This document shows positions 12,057 to 23,136 of a DNA stretch of 64,000 nucleotides, one piece after another. A program made the position numbers and the translations under genes. Below the pieces are notes generated by a model that searched no databases, was not told the DNA's origin, and saw only the letters and a list, made by a program, of their open reading frames with translations. How positions within the stretch are numbered: position 1 is the stretch's first letter; every line of letters starts with the position of its first letter. This DNA comes from Polytrichum commune (Eukaryota > Streptophyta > Polytrichopsida > Polytrichales > Polytrichaceae), in assembly GCA_950295325.1 (NCBI GenBank), contig OX485805.1, positions 8,368,501 to 8,432,500 of the forward strand. Direction: 5' to 3'.

Positions 12057-12156
12057 GACAACAAGCTTCACTGCAGTTGTGATGAAAGGAATTGACACTC
12101 TCGGCCATGCGAGCAGGCTAGCCCTTTCCAGCATGGCAAAATCGTTTGAGAAATGG
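12057..12156 (+). other. candidate orphan coding exon, function unknown
   Basis: A 100-nt open segment is bounded by a good acceptor (CTACCCACAG) and a strong donor (GTAAGTG). It would encode a 33-aa stretch containing MKGIDTLGHASRLALSSMAK. No family was recognised and no partner exon could be joined with confidence. The opposite strand is also open, so this is weak evidence for a small plus-strand gene. Confidence 0.25.
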
Positions 12157-13204
12157 GTAAGTGATTGGGCTACCGCCATGAAGAGGAGGACCTGTCAAGG
12201 ACGCACACGCACACAACTTCCTCCTCAAGCTCGCTTGCTAATATATAGGGGTAGGCTCACCTACCTTCATACAAAGATCACTGCAGCAGCGCTAATTCCC
12301 ATGAACTTCACTACACATGAGATGCACAACTTTCCAGCAAACTTGCCATTCTTCAGCTCAACCATGCATGCCCTTTTTACCCTCTAGCAAATCCTCACGT
12401 TTGTGCCCAACACATCATCAAGCAATCTGTAGCACAAAGGTTTTACACCTCACTAACTGTATCTAATCTAGACACAATCTGTGGGCACATAGGATTTACA
12501 CCACAGCAGTGATTTTTGAAGCATCGTCCAAAGAATCTCACTTCAGGCATTGCTGTTCAAGCCACTGTAGTTCTAAAAACCGGAAGGAGGAGGACTCTAG
12601 GTTTATGTTTGTGTGACATTTGAGAGTGCTATTCTTTGACCTGTATACCTGAACAAAATCAAAGCAGGCAATGGTTACAAAGAATGAAAATCTGGGGTCA
12701 TGGAGGAGACAGGAGAGGGCGGAGGAGGAGGCGGAGGAGAAGAGGGCCCACCAATTTCGGCGGTTGTTGCGGTTGTTACGACAGTTTGAGGACCTCAATA
12801 TTTTGTTCCAATTTTTGACCCCTCATTCCTGAGCGGCTGCGGCAAGCTAGGTATGTGTTGTTTGTGGCGGACGCTAAAGAACACCTATCGAGCTCTGTGC
12901 GCCTAAGAATCCGCGTCCCCTGGCCCACGTGTCAGTGCCCAAACCATAACTTTCTGGACCTGCCCACGCTGTTGCCCGCACCTTGCCAGACCGGATGGAA
13001 CCTTGGACGGAGTTAGCTCCAACGACGTTAGTCATCCTTCGAGCCATGGATCCTCTTTCGAGCATTGGGAACGTTCCCTATCTCCTTCCCATCGGTTTTC
13101 AACCACATTTGCTAATGTGTTATGCAAACGATATCTGCGGAATGTGTTATGCATCAAAATCTCTGGAATGTGTTATACGCCGGTCCCAAATCCAAAAATG
13201 TGTT

Positions 13205-13425
13205 ATGCACTAAATCCAAATTTACAAACGTGTCATGCACCAGATCCATATTTATAAATATGTCATGCGTCATATTCATATTTACAAATGTGTCATGCAC
13301 AACATCTAGATTTACAAATATGTCATGCGTCATTTTCATATTTACAAATGTGTCATGCACAAGATCCAGATTTACAAATGTGTCATGCGTCATATTCAAA
13401 TGTGTCATGCACTTGATCCTGCCCG
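13205..13425. repeat. 30-bp minisatellite in left foldback arm
   Basis: Imperfect tandem units built on ACAAATGTGTCATGCAC separated by about 13 bp. The right arm carries the inverted version at about 14430-14690 with roughly one more unit, matching the 30-bp difference in arm length (1041 against 1071 bp). The units produce repetitive open frames on both strands that are not genes. Confidence 0.8.
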
Positions 13426-13782
13426 TCAATTTTTCTGCACCCGACCGAAAACTGCTGCCTGCCCGCCCGACTTCGAAAAAACTATTGTACTTGCATTTTT
13501 GAAGACTACTTGTCCACAAATCCCATATTGAGTGCACTTCATTTTCAAGGTCTCAAATCCAATATATATGTTCACTTTCATTGAGTAAATAAGCAATTGA
13601 CTGGATTTCATTTTCAAAGTGAAACCGCCAATAAAGCACGTAATAAACTTGGAAGTCAAAAATATTACAAATTCCTCATTATCATTGAGGTTATAATTTT
13701 TGTCACTTACAATTGAAAGGGACTTTGTCATTCTAAAGTGAAACTCAAATTGATGATTTTTTTAATTTTTGAATAGTTTAAT

Positions 13783-13813
<31 letters not shown>

Positions 13814-14028
13814 GTTAATACCGACTACTATCACAAATTTTTCATACGCATTTAAACTAGTTAAGTAAGATTGAATGCAACTAAGTCTAGTAATTTCTGA
13901 TTTATCCTAATTAAGCCTTATTAAATCAGCATTGTGATAAATCAGAAATTACTAGACTTAGTTGCATTCAATCTTACTTAACTAGTTTAAATGCGTATGA
14001 AAAATTTGTGATAGTAGTCGGTATTAAC

Positions 14029-14059
<31 letters not shown>

Positions 14060-14429
14060 ATTAAACTATTCAAAAATTAAAAAAATCATCAATTTGAGTT
14101 TCACTTTAGAATGACAAAGTCCCTTTCAATTGTAAGTGACAAAAATTATAACCTCAATGATAATGAGGAATTTGTAATATTTTTGACTTCCAAGTTTATT
14201 ACGTGCTTTATTGGCGGTTTCACTTTGAAAATGAAATCCAGTCAATTGCTTATTTACTCAATGAAAGTGAACATATATATTGGATTTGAGACCTTGAAAA
14301 TGAAGTGCACTCAATATGGGATTTGTGGACAAGTAGTCTTCAAAAATGCAAGTACAATAGTTTTTTCGAAGTCGGGCGGGCAGGCAGCAGTTTTCGGTCG
14401 GGTGCAGAAAAATTGACGGGCAGGATCAA

Positions 14430-14690
14430 GTGCATGACACATTTGAATATGACGCATGACACATTTGTAAATCTGGATCTTGTGCATGACATATTTGTAA
14501 ATCTAGATGTTGTGCATGACACATTTGTAAATATGAATATGACGCATGACATATTTATAAATATGGATCTGGTGCATGACACGTTTGTAAATTTGGATCT
14601 AGTGCATGACACATTCGTAAACATGAATATGACGGATGACACATTTGTAAATTTGGATTTAGTGCATAACACATTTTTGGATTTGGGACC
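14430..14690. repeat. 30-bp minisatellite in right foldback arm
   Basis: Inverted counterpart of the left-arm array (GTGCATGACACATTTGTAAA units), longer by about one unit. Confidence 0.8.
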
Positions 14691-15256
14691 GGCGTATAAC
14701 ACATTCCAGAGATTTTGATGCATAACACATTCCGCAGATATCGTTTGCATAACACATTAGCAAATGTGGTTGAAAACCGATGGGAAGGAGATAGGGAACG
14801 TTCCCAATGCTCGAAAGAGGATCCATGGCTCGAAGGATGACTAACGTCGTTGGAGCTAACTCCGTCCAAGGTTCCATCCGGTCTGGCAAGGTGCGGGCAA
14901 CAGCGTGGGCAGGTCCAGAAAGTTATGGTTTGGGCACTGACACGTGGGCCAGGGGACGCGGATTCTTAGGCGCACAGAGCTCGATAGGTGTTCTTTAGCG
15001 TCCGCCGTTGTTTGTTTGTGTTTTGTCATATTTGAAAACAATTGTAGTATACATAACCCTATTCGGATCCATAACAAACTGAATGTGGGGATTATCCAGG
15101 AATATTACGTGGAATATTGTCAGTCCCACAAAATATTGTTATGATTATGAATAATGTTATGTAGATTGAAAAAATCAATTGCACAAGCGTAAACACAGCA
15201 AGCTAGGTCATCAATTGTCCATCTACTAAAAGATGATGATAGGGCAACTAAGCTAA

Positions 15257-15340
15257 GGGCTAATTCACACACGAAACTAAAAACTTGTGACCATTGCATT
15301 CTAAGGTCTCTCATTGGTCGAAAAGGTCCAAGGCTGTTCA
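15257..15340. mobile_element. fragment related to the Harbinger element end
   Basis: The run starting GGGCTAATTCACACACGA and continuing to TCTCTCATTGGTCGAAAAGG aligns in order with the left end of the Harbinger element at 39253-39333 (GGGCCACTTCACACACAAGG ... GCTCTCATTGGTCGAAAAGG). The matching right end was not found, so it is an end fragment or a diverged non-autonomous copy. Confidence 0.5.
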
Positions 15341-18090
15341 ATTCCTATGCACATTATGTTTTCTTGTCTTTTAATGTTCCACGTGGGGCCTTCGGACAAA
15401 TTTGAGCAAAGGTGGTGACAATAAATGACAAAACAAAAGGAAATGGAAATTCAAACTAAATACTAAATTTTGTGTCATTTGTGTCTACCATCAACATAAT
15501 CACCTAGGTAAACTTTGAAATTTATTTTTACAAATAATTGTAGCATTTGCACGCCTTCTATGTGCATATTGGGTGATGTGTTGGGCTGTAGAATGGGATT
15601 GTTGGTAACGGCAGTGCCATTTGAGGCTCCCTCACTATAAGCCCTTGACACCATCTTCCCATGCCACCCCCAGCGTCCCTTCGGCATTCCCCTTTCCTCT
15701 CCTATATGGGGCTCACATACATTTGTAAACCATTTCGGTACATGTAATTAATATCACAACAATGTTTTGAAATTAATATCACAACAATAAGTTTTTGGAT
15801 TGTGTCCATTGTGGTTTGGTTGTGATCGCCATCACTTCTAAAAGTATTGGATTAAAAGTATATGTAAAACAAATCCTACAATTCTAGCATTTTTGCATCT
15901 TTTTAAATCGCCTTGGAACTTGAATGAACTGTTCAATGAAGGTTTTTGAAATACTTGGGTGTTTGAACAAAGCTTGCACATGAAGTACTTAGATGTTTGT
16001 ATGCAAAGTTCTTAAAGTAGTTAAGTGTTTGCAAGTGAAGTTCCATGTTTATGAAGTACTTTTGTTTTGTAAGCAAAGTTCATGTGTTTGTATGCATTCT
16101 AACATGTTCATGGATTTGAGAATGACAAATAAAGACAATAAATATAAGCATGTAATTTCGAACATCTACCACATAAAATTTCATTTGGGTTTTGATGTGT
16201 ATGATGTTTGTGTAATGTGCAATTTTCATTTTTTGCAACATGGTTGTACGTTTTCTAAAGGTAAATGAATTGATAAGAGCTATTTCCAAACTAGCGAGTT
16301 ATTGGCAATGGTCATGATACTAATCAATTCAAAGTGTGTCTGGAAAGTCAAAAACCACTAGCTGAAAAATCAAATTACCTTTTATTCCTAACCACCCATG
16401 TAAAGATGAGATATTTTATTATATTGAACAAGGTATTTTGTTTTGCCATGTTTTGCATGTTGGCCAAAATGAGGTCGATTGGGCATGTATCATTTGATTG
16501 GTGTGTGATGTGGTATCCTCTCCCTTGGTAATTTGGGGGTTTGTATATTACATGGCCTTCAAGAGGCCTTCAAGGTTAATTCACAAAGCTAGTGAAATAT
16601 TACCAAGTCCTTAGACTTGGGACATTGAAAAAGATGTTACTTACATGTTGTAAATTTGAAGTTATTGGCATGGTTTTGCAAAATAACTACCTCCAAATTT
16701 CTCTACCTCCCCTGCGCCCATGCAACCAACCAACAAATATTTGAGGATTAGCCACATACATGAGGTAAATAACAACATGACCCAATTGTCATTCATGTCA
16801 CACATCATTAACATATTTAAATGCATTGTGGTATTTCAAACTAATTCACTCATTACAAAATGAAAAATGAGCGTCCAAACTTGTTCATTTGCCATGAACT
16901 AGTAACTCCAAGTGGAATACTCCTCTTTTGGCTTACGTTATTTTCTCCCACATTTAGTACGTATCTACTCCCATTATGAATATGAACAATGCACCTCCTC
17001 TCACTTTTGTAAATGGTGAAAAATGAGGCTCTTTTAGGGTATAGGGTCTATATATTGGAGACCTTAACTGTGGCAAGTCTCCATAAACCCTAGATTTGAA
17101 CCATGGATTAGTGATGTAAGTTACAACTAAAACTTTGGTTATTCTACCTATTCTATCATCGTAATACATTTGTTTTCTTGGTAAGTGTAATACCTTTCCA
17201 TGCACATGTAGATTTCTAATGAGCTTTAAGTCTTTTATGTTTTCAAAATTATTATTTCTAAGTAGATATATGTAGGATTTTTTTATTAAATCGAGAGAGA
17301 GAGAGAGATGTTTTTTCCCTCACTTTAAAATGATGTCAATAGAGTTGTCTTTAAACAACATTCAAGTTATATAACCTTAAAATTTTCACGGGCCAACCAA
17401 TTATTTTTAATGGGTTGTCCAAATTGTCCTAATAAACTATTCATACATAAAATACATACATTATGGGCACATGGAAATAAAAACTTGGTCGTGAGCGGGG
17501 TTCTAGGGCCATGGTTAAGCAACCCCAGTTTCATGAGCATATTCATGAAATAACATTTCTCTAATATGGTTACCCTATCTACTAGTGTTATCCCTTACTA
17601 CCGGTGATTGACCTCAGCTATTTGACCCTGCTAGTAGTTGACCTCATCCTATAATCGTGTTCCTAATTCAAATGCTTATACAGTTTTGAAGGATATTAAT
17701 ATTATAGAAGGTAGAGCATTAGATTGCTCATAGTCAATAAAAATGTAATGTAAGAGACATGAGAAACAATAAGATTACAATGCTAATCCGAAGAGGGATA
17801 AAGATTATCCCATATTGTTTGTATGAACCAACAAAAAGAAAAGTAATAATAAAAAGCAAAGCAAGGAGAACATGAGACCATCTCACTCCAAGTATTGTTC
17901 ATATGTCTTTGTGTATGTGTATATGCTTGTACAATCTCATTTCTAGTCTTATTAACTTCCAATAGGTTATGGGCCCATCATGCAAGTGAAGTGCCTAGAG
18001 ATTTGATTGTTTTGAGGTTGTGGAGTGGATCTTGAGGGGTTGGCGCTTTGGAGTATTAAAGGTGTCCGAGGGCACATTTGGTTGTTGTAA
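15341..18090. other. AT-rich intergenic region without recognised gene
   Basis: No coding region of a known family was seen. A (GA)n microsatellite lies at 17293-17308, and there is a weakly repetitive stretch near 15955-16095 with recurrent GAAGTACTT/GCAAAGTTC words. Confidence 0.5.
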
Positions 18091-18099
18091 GTGTTTTTT

Positions 18100-19105
18100 G
18101 TCTTTTCTTTTTGCTTGAATGTATATTTGATGCAAAAGCATGTGACTTGAGAGGCTTGAGTGCTGAGAAATTTATTTGAGAGGTTTGTATGTGTTTAGAC
18201 TTCAAAAGCATTTGATTTTGAGTGTTTTGAGTGTTCAAGGACTTATTTGAGAGCTTTGAAGGTGTTTACACTCTAATAGCACATGACTTGATAGGCTTGA
18301 GTGTTGAGAAGTTTATTTGAGAGCACGGGGAGGTCACTCCAATGTCAAGTTGAACACCACGTGCGACCAAAAAAAATCTTCTTTTGGTAAGTTGCACCAC
18401 CAAAATGGGTCAAATTTTTATCAAATTTTTTTCATGAGTAGATATACACAGTACATATGACATACTTAAAAGTGGTAACTATATTTGATGATTTTTTTTT
18501 CATAAAACATACCATTTCTAACTAGAATGACACAGAATTGAACTAAAACAATTACTAAAAAAAATAGAGATGACTAAAAATTTCAAAAAAATATACAAAA
18601 GATACTATCAATGGTTATGTATATGTAGAAAAAATACCATAAATTTTAAAATTATATATGGCATGTAATATAGGGGTAGCAAACTTTGTACGCACGTGAT
18701 GTCAACTTGACAATGAAGTGACCTCCCCGTGTTTGAGAGGCTTTAAGGTGTTTAAACTTCAAAATCATTTGACTTAAGTGTTTTAAGTGGTTTAAGGTTT
18801 ATTTGTAAAGCATAAATGATGTAAAACTTGATTGAAATCATTTAAGGTGTTTTAACTTGAAAGAAATGTTGTTTGAATGTCTTTAGGTATAGAAGATTTG
18901 ACTTGAGGGATTTGAGAGTGTAAGGCACATTTGAGGTGAAAAATATCTTATTTGAGTAATTTGAGTGTCTTAAGACCTCTCTTGAGGTGTAAAAAATCTA
19001 ACTTAAGATACTTGAGAGTGTAAACACATTTGAAGTGAAGAAGGAATTTGTTTAGGTAATTTGAGTGTATTAAGACCTCTCTTGAGGTGTAGAAGATCTT
19101 ACATT
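18100..19105. repeat. degenerate tandem repeats (about 70-bp and about 110-bp periods) interrupted by a transposon
   Basis: Words such as AAAAGCATTTGA, TTGAGTGTTGAGAAGTTTAT and TTTGAGAGG recur at about 70-bp spacing around 18130-18320 and again after 18732. From 18899 on, a longer unit (ACTTGAG..TTTGAGAGTGTAA..TTAAGACCTCTCTTGAGGTG) is present twice. It precedes the decayed copia element, but it could not be identified as its LTR. Confidence 0.55.
18324..18731. mobile_element. 408-bp inverted-repeat element with 8-bp target duplication
   Basis: Both ends begin CACGGGGAGGTCACT when read inward. The imperfect inverted repeat extends about 40 bp and includes GTCAAGTTGA and CACGTGCG. TTTGAGAG flanks it at 18316-18323 and 18732-18739. 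An 8-bp duplication is typical of hAT elements. Removing the element and one copy of TTTGAGAG restores a repeat unit that matches its neighbours, which supports a real insertion. No ORF. Confidence 0.7.
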
Positions 19106-19270
19106 ATGTAGACAAAGAGGCCCATTTTAGAGCGTATGGGCATGTTTCTGCTACATTGAAGTGCAAATGCACATTTTGAGTGTAAGAGGTCAATCTTTTA
19201 ATTTGGGTTGGGTTGATTGTAGGCCAAAAAATGCTAGCTTGAAGGTTTTGAGACTATACCCAAACATATA

Positions 19271-21132
19271 ATGGCATCATTCGATAACGAGGTTGCCAGA
19301 GTCATTGACAAGTTCAATGGAGAGAACTTTAATTTTTGGAACTTCAAAATCAAAATGTTGTTGGCATCTATGGATCTTTGGGACAATATTGTGGACAGAT
19401 CCAAGGAGACTTCACCTTCCAATGTAGATCCCAAAGTGTTGAAAGAATACCAAAGGCACATCAAGAAATATATGTCCATCATTAGCCTCAACTTGGCGGA
19501 CAACCAACATGTGTATATTAAGTGTTGCCAAAGATTCACGGAGGTGTGAAAAATTCTTTGTAACATTCACGAGACGAAGAGTTTGTCTAACATCCTCTTC
19601 GTACACCATAAATTCTTTAAGTGTAAGATACAAGAGGACGATAACTTATTAGCAACAAGATCAAGGCGCTCGCGGATCAGCTTGTTTGTTTAGAAGTTCC
19701 CGTGAGAGACGAAAATATTGTCATGATTTTGCTCTAAAGCTTGCTGGCATCATACAAATACTTGATCGTTGCCTTAGAAATGATATAATTGATGAAAGAG
19801 CTTACGATGGACTATGTGATCACGCATTTGATGCACGAGATCTCGAGGCGCAAGGAGAAGGAGCCCTAAGGTGAGGATGTCGTGATGGTATTGTGACAAA
19901 ACAAAGAGAACAACTCATTCTTGTGCTAAGGAGCAAGGTTGTACTTCTATTGCAGTAAATTGGACTACATTGCGCAATTTTGTTATAAAACAAAACAAAA
20001 AAACGATACAAAGAATGCCAAAGATGATGATGACTCCATATATGTAATGCATAACGAGACACATTCCAAAAGTATATGCAAGTGGATCATGGATTCGGAA
20101 GCCACCAAACACATGACTCTGCATTGGGTTGCATTCAACACATATAAGGTAATCGCTCCACATCATGTGCATTTGGATGATGATAATATTGTCGAAGCTA
20201 TCAGAATGGGATGTATTGTGTGGAACCAATCGTGAGATATCAAATCAGCCAAATTCGTATCAAATATGCACTCCACATGCCTAAGTTGCAAGCCAATTTG
20301 TTCTCAGTGAACAAACTTATGTCGAATAATTTAAAAGTGCAATTCAACCTAAATAAATGTTTTATAAAAGCTTGTGACGGCAAAGCCATTGCAATTGCTT
20401 CACACAAAGGCAACTTGTACAAAATGAATTTTACAAAGGTGCACAACGCGAATGCAATCAATTTGGTGCAATCTCCAACATGAGTTGGTATGCTCAAACA
20501 TTGGCACCGCCGCCTCAGCAATTTAAATGTGAAGGGTATTCATACATTCCAAAATATGGTGAGTGGCATGAACCTTGGTAAAAACATTTGCCTCACGTCC
20601 TCGTTATTTTGCAAAATGTGCACTTAAAGCAAAAAATTGATATTGCATTTCCAAACAAAAGAGAAAACAAGAAACCAAAACTTTGAAGATTGTGCATTCC
20701 AACGTATATGGCTTTTGGAGGACCACATTCATGGGTAGTGCAAGGTATTTCGTGACCTTCATTGACAATTTTATGAGAAATGTGTATGCATTAAAATTCA
20801 AAGAAGAGTGCTTTTAGAGGTTCAAGGAGTTTAAGGTGCTTGTGAAAATACAATCAGAGCATAAAATCAAGGCGTTTCAATCAGACAACAACGGGTAGTA
20901 CATTCCCAAGATATTTGAGTGTTTTTTTGAAAGACCACGGTATTGAGAAACAAACATCTACCTTGTATAGGCCTCAACAAAATGAAGTGGTGGAGCGTGT
21001 GAATTCCACCCTCATGGAGATGGCAAGGAAGCGGTGACCAATGTCGTTTTACACACCAAACCGATGTCCAACGAAGGTGTTGGATTCCATTATACCTGAG
21101 GAAATGTAAAGCGGGAGGAGGCCTTGGATTAC
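19271..21132 (+). pseudogene. copia gag-protease-integrase relic, 5' part
   Basis: From an ATG at 19271 the first 92 codons encode a copia gag N-terminus (FNGENFNFWNFKIKMLL). Later fragments in shifting frames show FYCSKLDYIAQFC (a damaged zinc knuckle near 19942), WIMDSEATKHMT (protease, with the active DSG changed to DSE, near 20083), LQANLFSVNKL and KHWHRRLSNLN (GAG-pre-integrase near 20290-20530), then a broken integrase. Stop codons occur between most blocks, so no protein is made. The sequence is cut at 21132 by the gypsy element, within a 5-bp duplication. Confidence 0.8.
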
Positions 21133-23097
21133 TGTAGTTAGCTTTTTGGTTCAAACAAAAACCCAGGGAATCAATCAGGGAAGACTCAAAAGGTGATTCG
21201 TGTAGCATCTAGGTGTCTTAGACAAGGTTTATTAGGTAAAACACAAAGTTATACCACTTCATTTCAAGTTAGGTGTGTCAATTAGCTCACAGACATGGGT
21301 AAAAACACCTAAAAAAATCACTCCATATCAGTACATGCAAATGTGACAGTCTCTCTTCTCACTCTAAATTCCCAGTCAATAGTCTGGCAGTGAGTTCATT
21401 TTAATTGGACCAAGTGCGGTGCACAATCATAGGGCTCGCCATCGACTATAGTCATTTGCAAAAGTAACCCATTTGGTCTTGCTTATCAAAGTCAAGGGCA
21501 CTTTGATATTGTCAATAATCTGGCATTTAATTAATCCGTTTTAATGAAACTTGAAATGGTCGGTACTGTCATCCCCTCGGGATTGTCGAAATTCTTTAAT
21601 TAATCTTCATATTTAAATTAGGCCGTCTGACAATAGTCCTTACTCTGGCTTAGTCAAATCAACTGGAACATCCGCGGATTGCAGCAATAGGCCAAACCAC
21701 ATATATGTAGTAATATTTCATATTACCCAAGTTATAACTCCCTCCCGGTTGTGCTTAAGAGTTCAATTTCATCAAGTTATTGTTCAGACAATATTATTCA
21801 TACTTGTATTTCATTAACCTATCGTGAGATTATTGACCTGTACATTCGCGTAATTCAATTGAAAATTAAGTTGATTTCATTTCAGGTTCAAATTAGATTT
21901 ACTTTACTTCTTCATTTATGCATAAACATCATGCTTACTTGCCAGGTCACCCTCAGTCAATTCTGTTCGGCTTCAGAAACATGATCAGATTACCCTTTGA
22001 AGTCTATTGCCTTCACTCAACCATTCGGCTGCTTTCCACCAGCTACACTGCAACAGGCTCCCCCTGTAATATCACTCGGCTATGGCCTTTCTACTTATGT
22101 AAACAGTTTCAGACAAATGGATCAGTCCCTTTCATTTCCAATGAACCAGATATTCATTTGCAGATAATCAATTCTTCGCACATTCCAGAACGAGGATTTC
22201 TGGTTTAGTCGAATGAGGCCTACATGGAAGCTGCACGAACCCTCGACTTTATAAATGTAAATTTAACCAGACTATGGCCTTCGAACACAATCTGTATTCT
22301 CTCATTAATTCATCGTCACATATCTATCAGACAATCTCACCCATTCTCAATTCAACAATCAATTTTATTCACTCCTCATGCATAAGTTAATTTATGATAT
22401 TATCAAATTTTCCCAAAAAACAACCATGTGAGAATCTTTTGGCTCAGTTCGATAAATGCAAGAGACGAAGACGACAATTGTACAATTACATTCAGACATG
22501 CACACACACACAGCTTCTTGGCTGCATTTACATTTTGTTTCACAAACAATTCTCCCTCAGATTACATCAGTTCATAGCCTTCGATTCAATAACACACTCA
22601 CGACAATTCAATATTCAGTAGGATGCAAAATTAATATATTCAGGTCTTGGCCAATGTCTACAAAACTGCTACACAGACCATGGCCTAAACAAATACAGTT
22701 CATAATCCAGTTATACACCCTGGATTGGAAATTACAGTCGAGATAATAATCAGTTTATAGCCTGAAAATCATCGAGGAATCACTCCTCGGGAATCTGTAA
22801 CTCTCTTACAGATATACCACACTAAAAAAAATTGACTTCTATCCACTCCCAACCACACACTCACTTCCCTCCAAAGCTGTATCACCTAAAAGAAGCATCC
22901 TCTCTTCTGGAAGACAATGGCCTAAGTACTCTCCTGGCACCTCTTAGATTCCGGCCATAGCCTTTACAGTTACTTTCTTAACTTCCAGTCCATAACCCCT
23001 TTCCCACTTAATCGTTTACAATTCTGAAGTTCAAAAAGGGCACTATTTACACTGAACTATAGTTCCAGCATAAAAAATTCCAAAAATTAACACCACA
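21133..23097 (-). repeat. 3' LTR of gypsy element
   Basis: 1965 bp, TGTAGTTAGC on the left and ACACCACA on the right as read on the plus strand. It has the same length as the partner at 34987-36951 and the same small open frames at matching offsets. A candidate TATA-like word (TTTATAAA) lies near 22249. Small open frames inside it are not regarded as genes. Confidence 0.95.
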
Positions 23098-23112
23098 TAG
23101 CCCCCTACTAAC
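23098..23112 (-). other. polypurine tract of gypsy element
   Basis: On the coding (minus) strand the run AGTAGGGGGCTA directly precedes the 3' LTR. Position and purine content fit a plus-strand priming site, although it is short. Confidence 0.5.
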
Positions 23113-23136
23113 CCATTTGCTGGTCCCTCAGCAAAT

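Larger units (their letters stand above)
12866..15006. mobile_element. foldback element with about 1.05-kb inverted arms and 9-bp target duplication (Mutator-like)
   Basis: The left arm 12866-13906 and right arm 13936-15006 are inverted copies around a 29-bp spacer. The ends read GGCGGACGCTAAAGAACACC on each side. The 9-mer GTTGTTTGT flanks the element directly at 12857-12865 and 15007-15015, a target-site duplication of the length used by Mutator-like elements. The arms appear near-identical outside one repeat-number difference. Each arm contains a 30-bp minisatellite and an AT run. No transposase is encoded. Mutator-type and foldback families are known to include long-armed non-autonomous forms; the assignment here rests on duplication length only. 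Confidence 0.85.

Noticed and set aside
12538-12818. ORFs on both strands around 12.6-12.8 kb
   Set aside because: They arise from a GGA-rich low-complexity run and have no family resemblance.
13122-13502. Repetitive ORFs with regular 30-bp spacing resembling a CRISPR array or a repeat protein
   Set aside because: The units are contiguous minisatellite repeats with no unique spacers, inside a foldback arm, and open on both strands. They are by-products of the repeat.
19105-19270. LTR and primer site of the first copia element
   Set aside because: No TG..CA-bounded sequence repeated after 38990 and no TGGTATCAGAGC-type primer site was found before the gag ATG.
21751-22746. Several small plus-strand ORFs
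   Set aside because: They lie inside the LTR, run opposite to the element's coding strand, recur identically at 35605-36600 and match no family.
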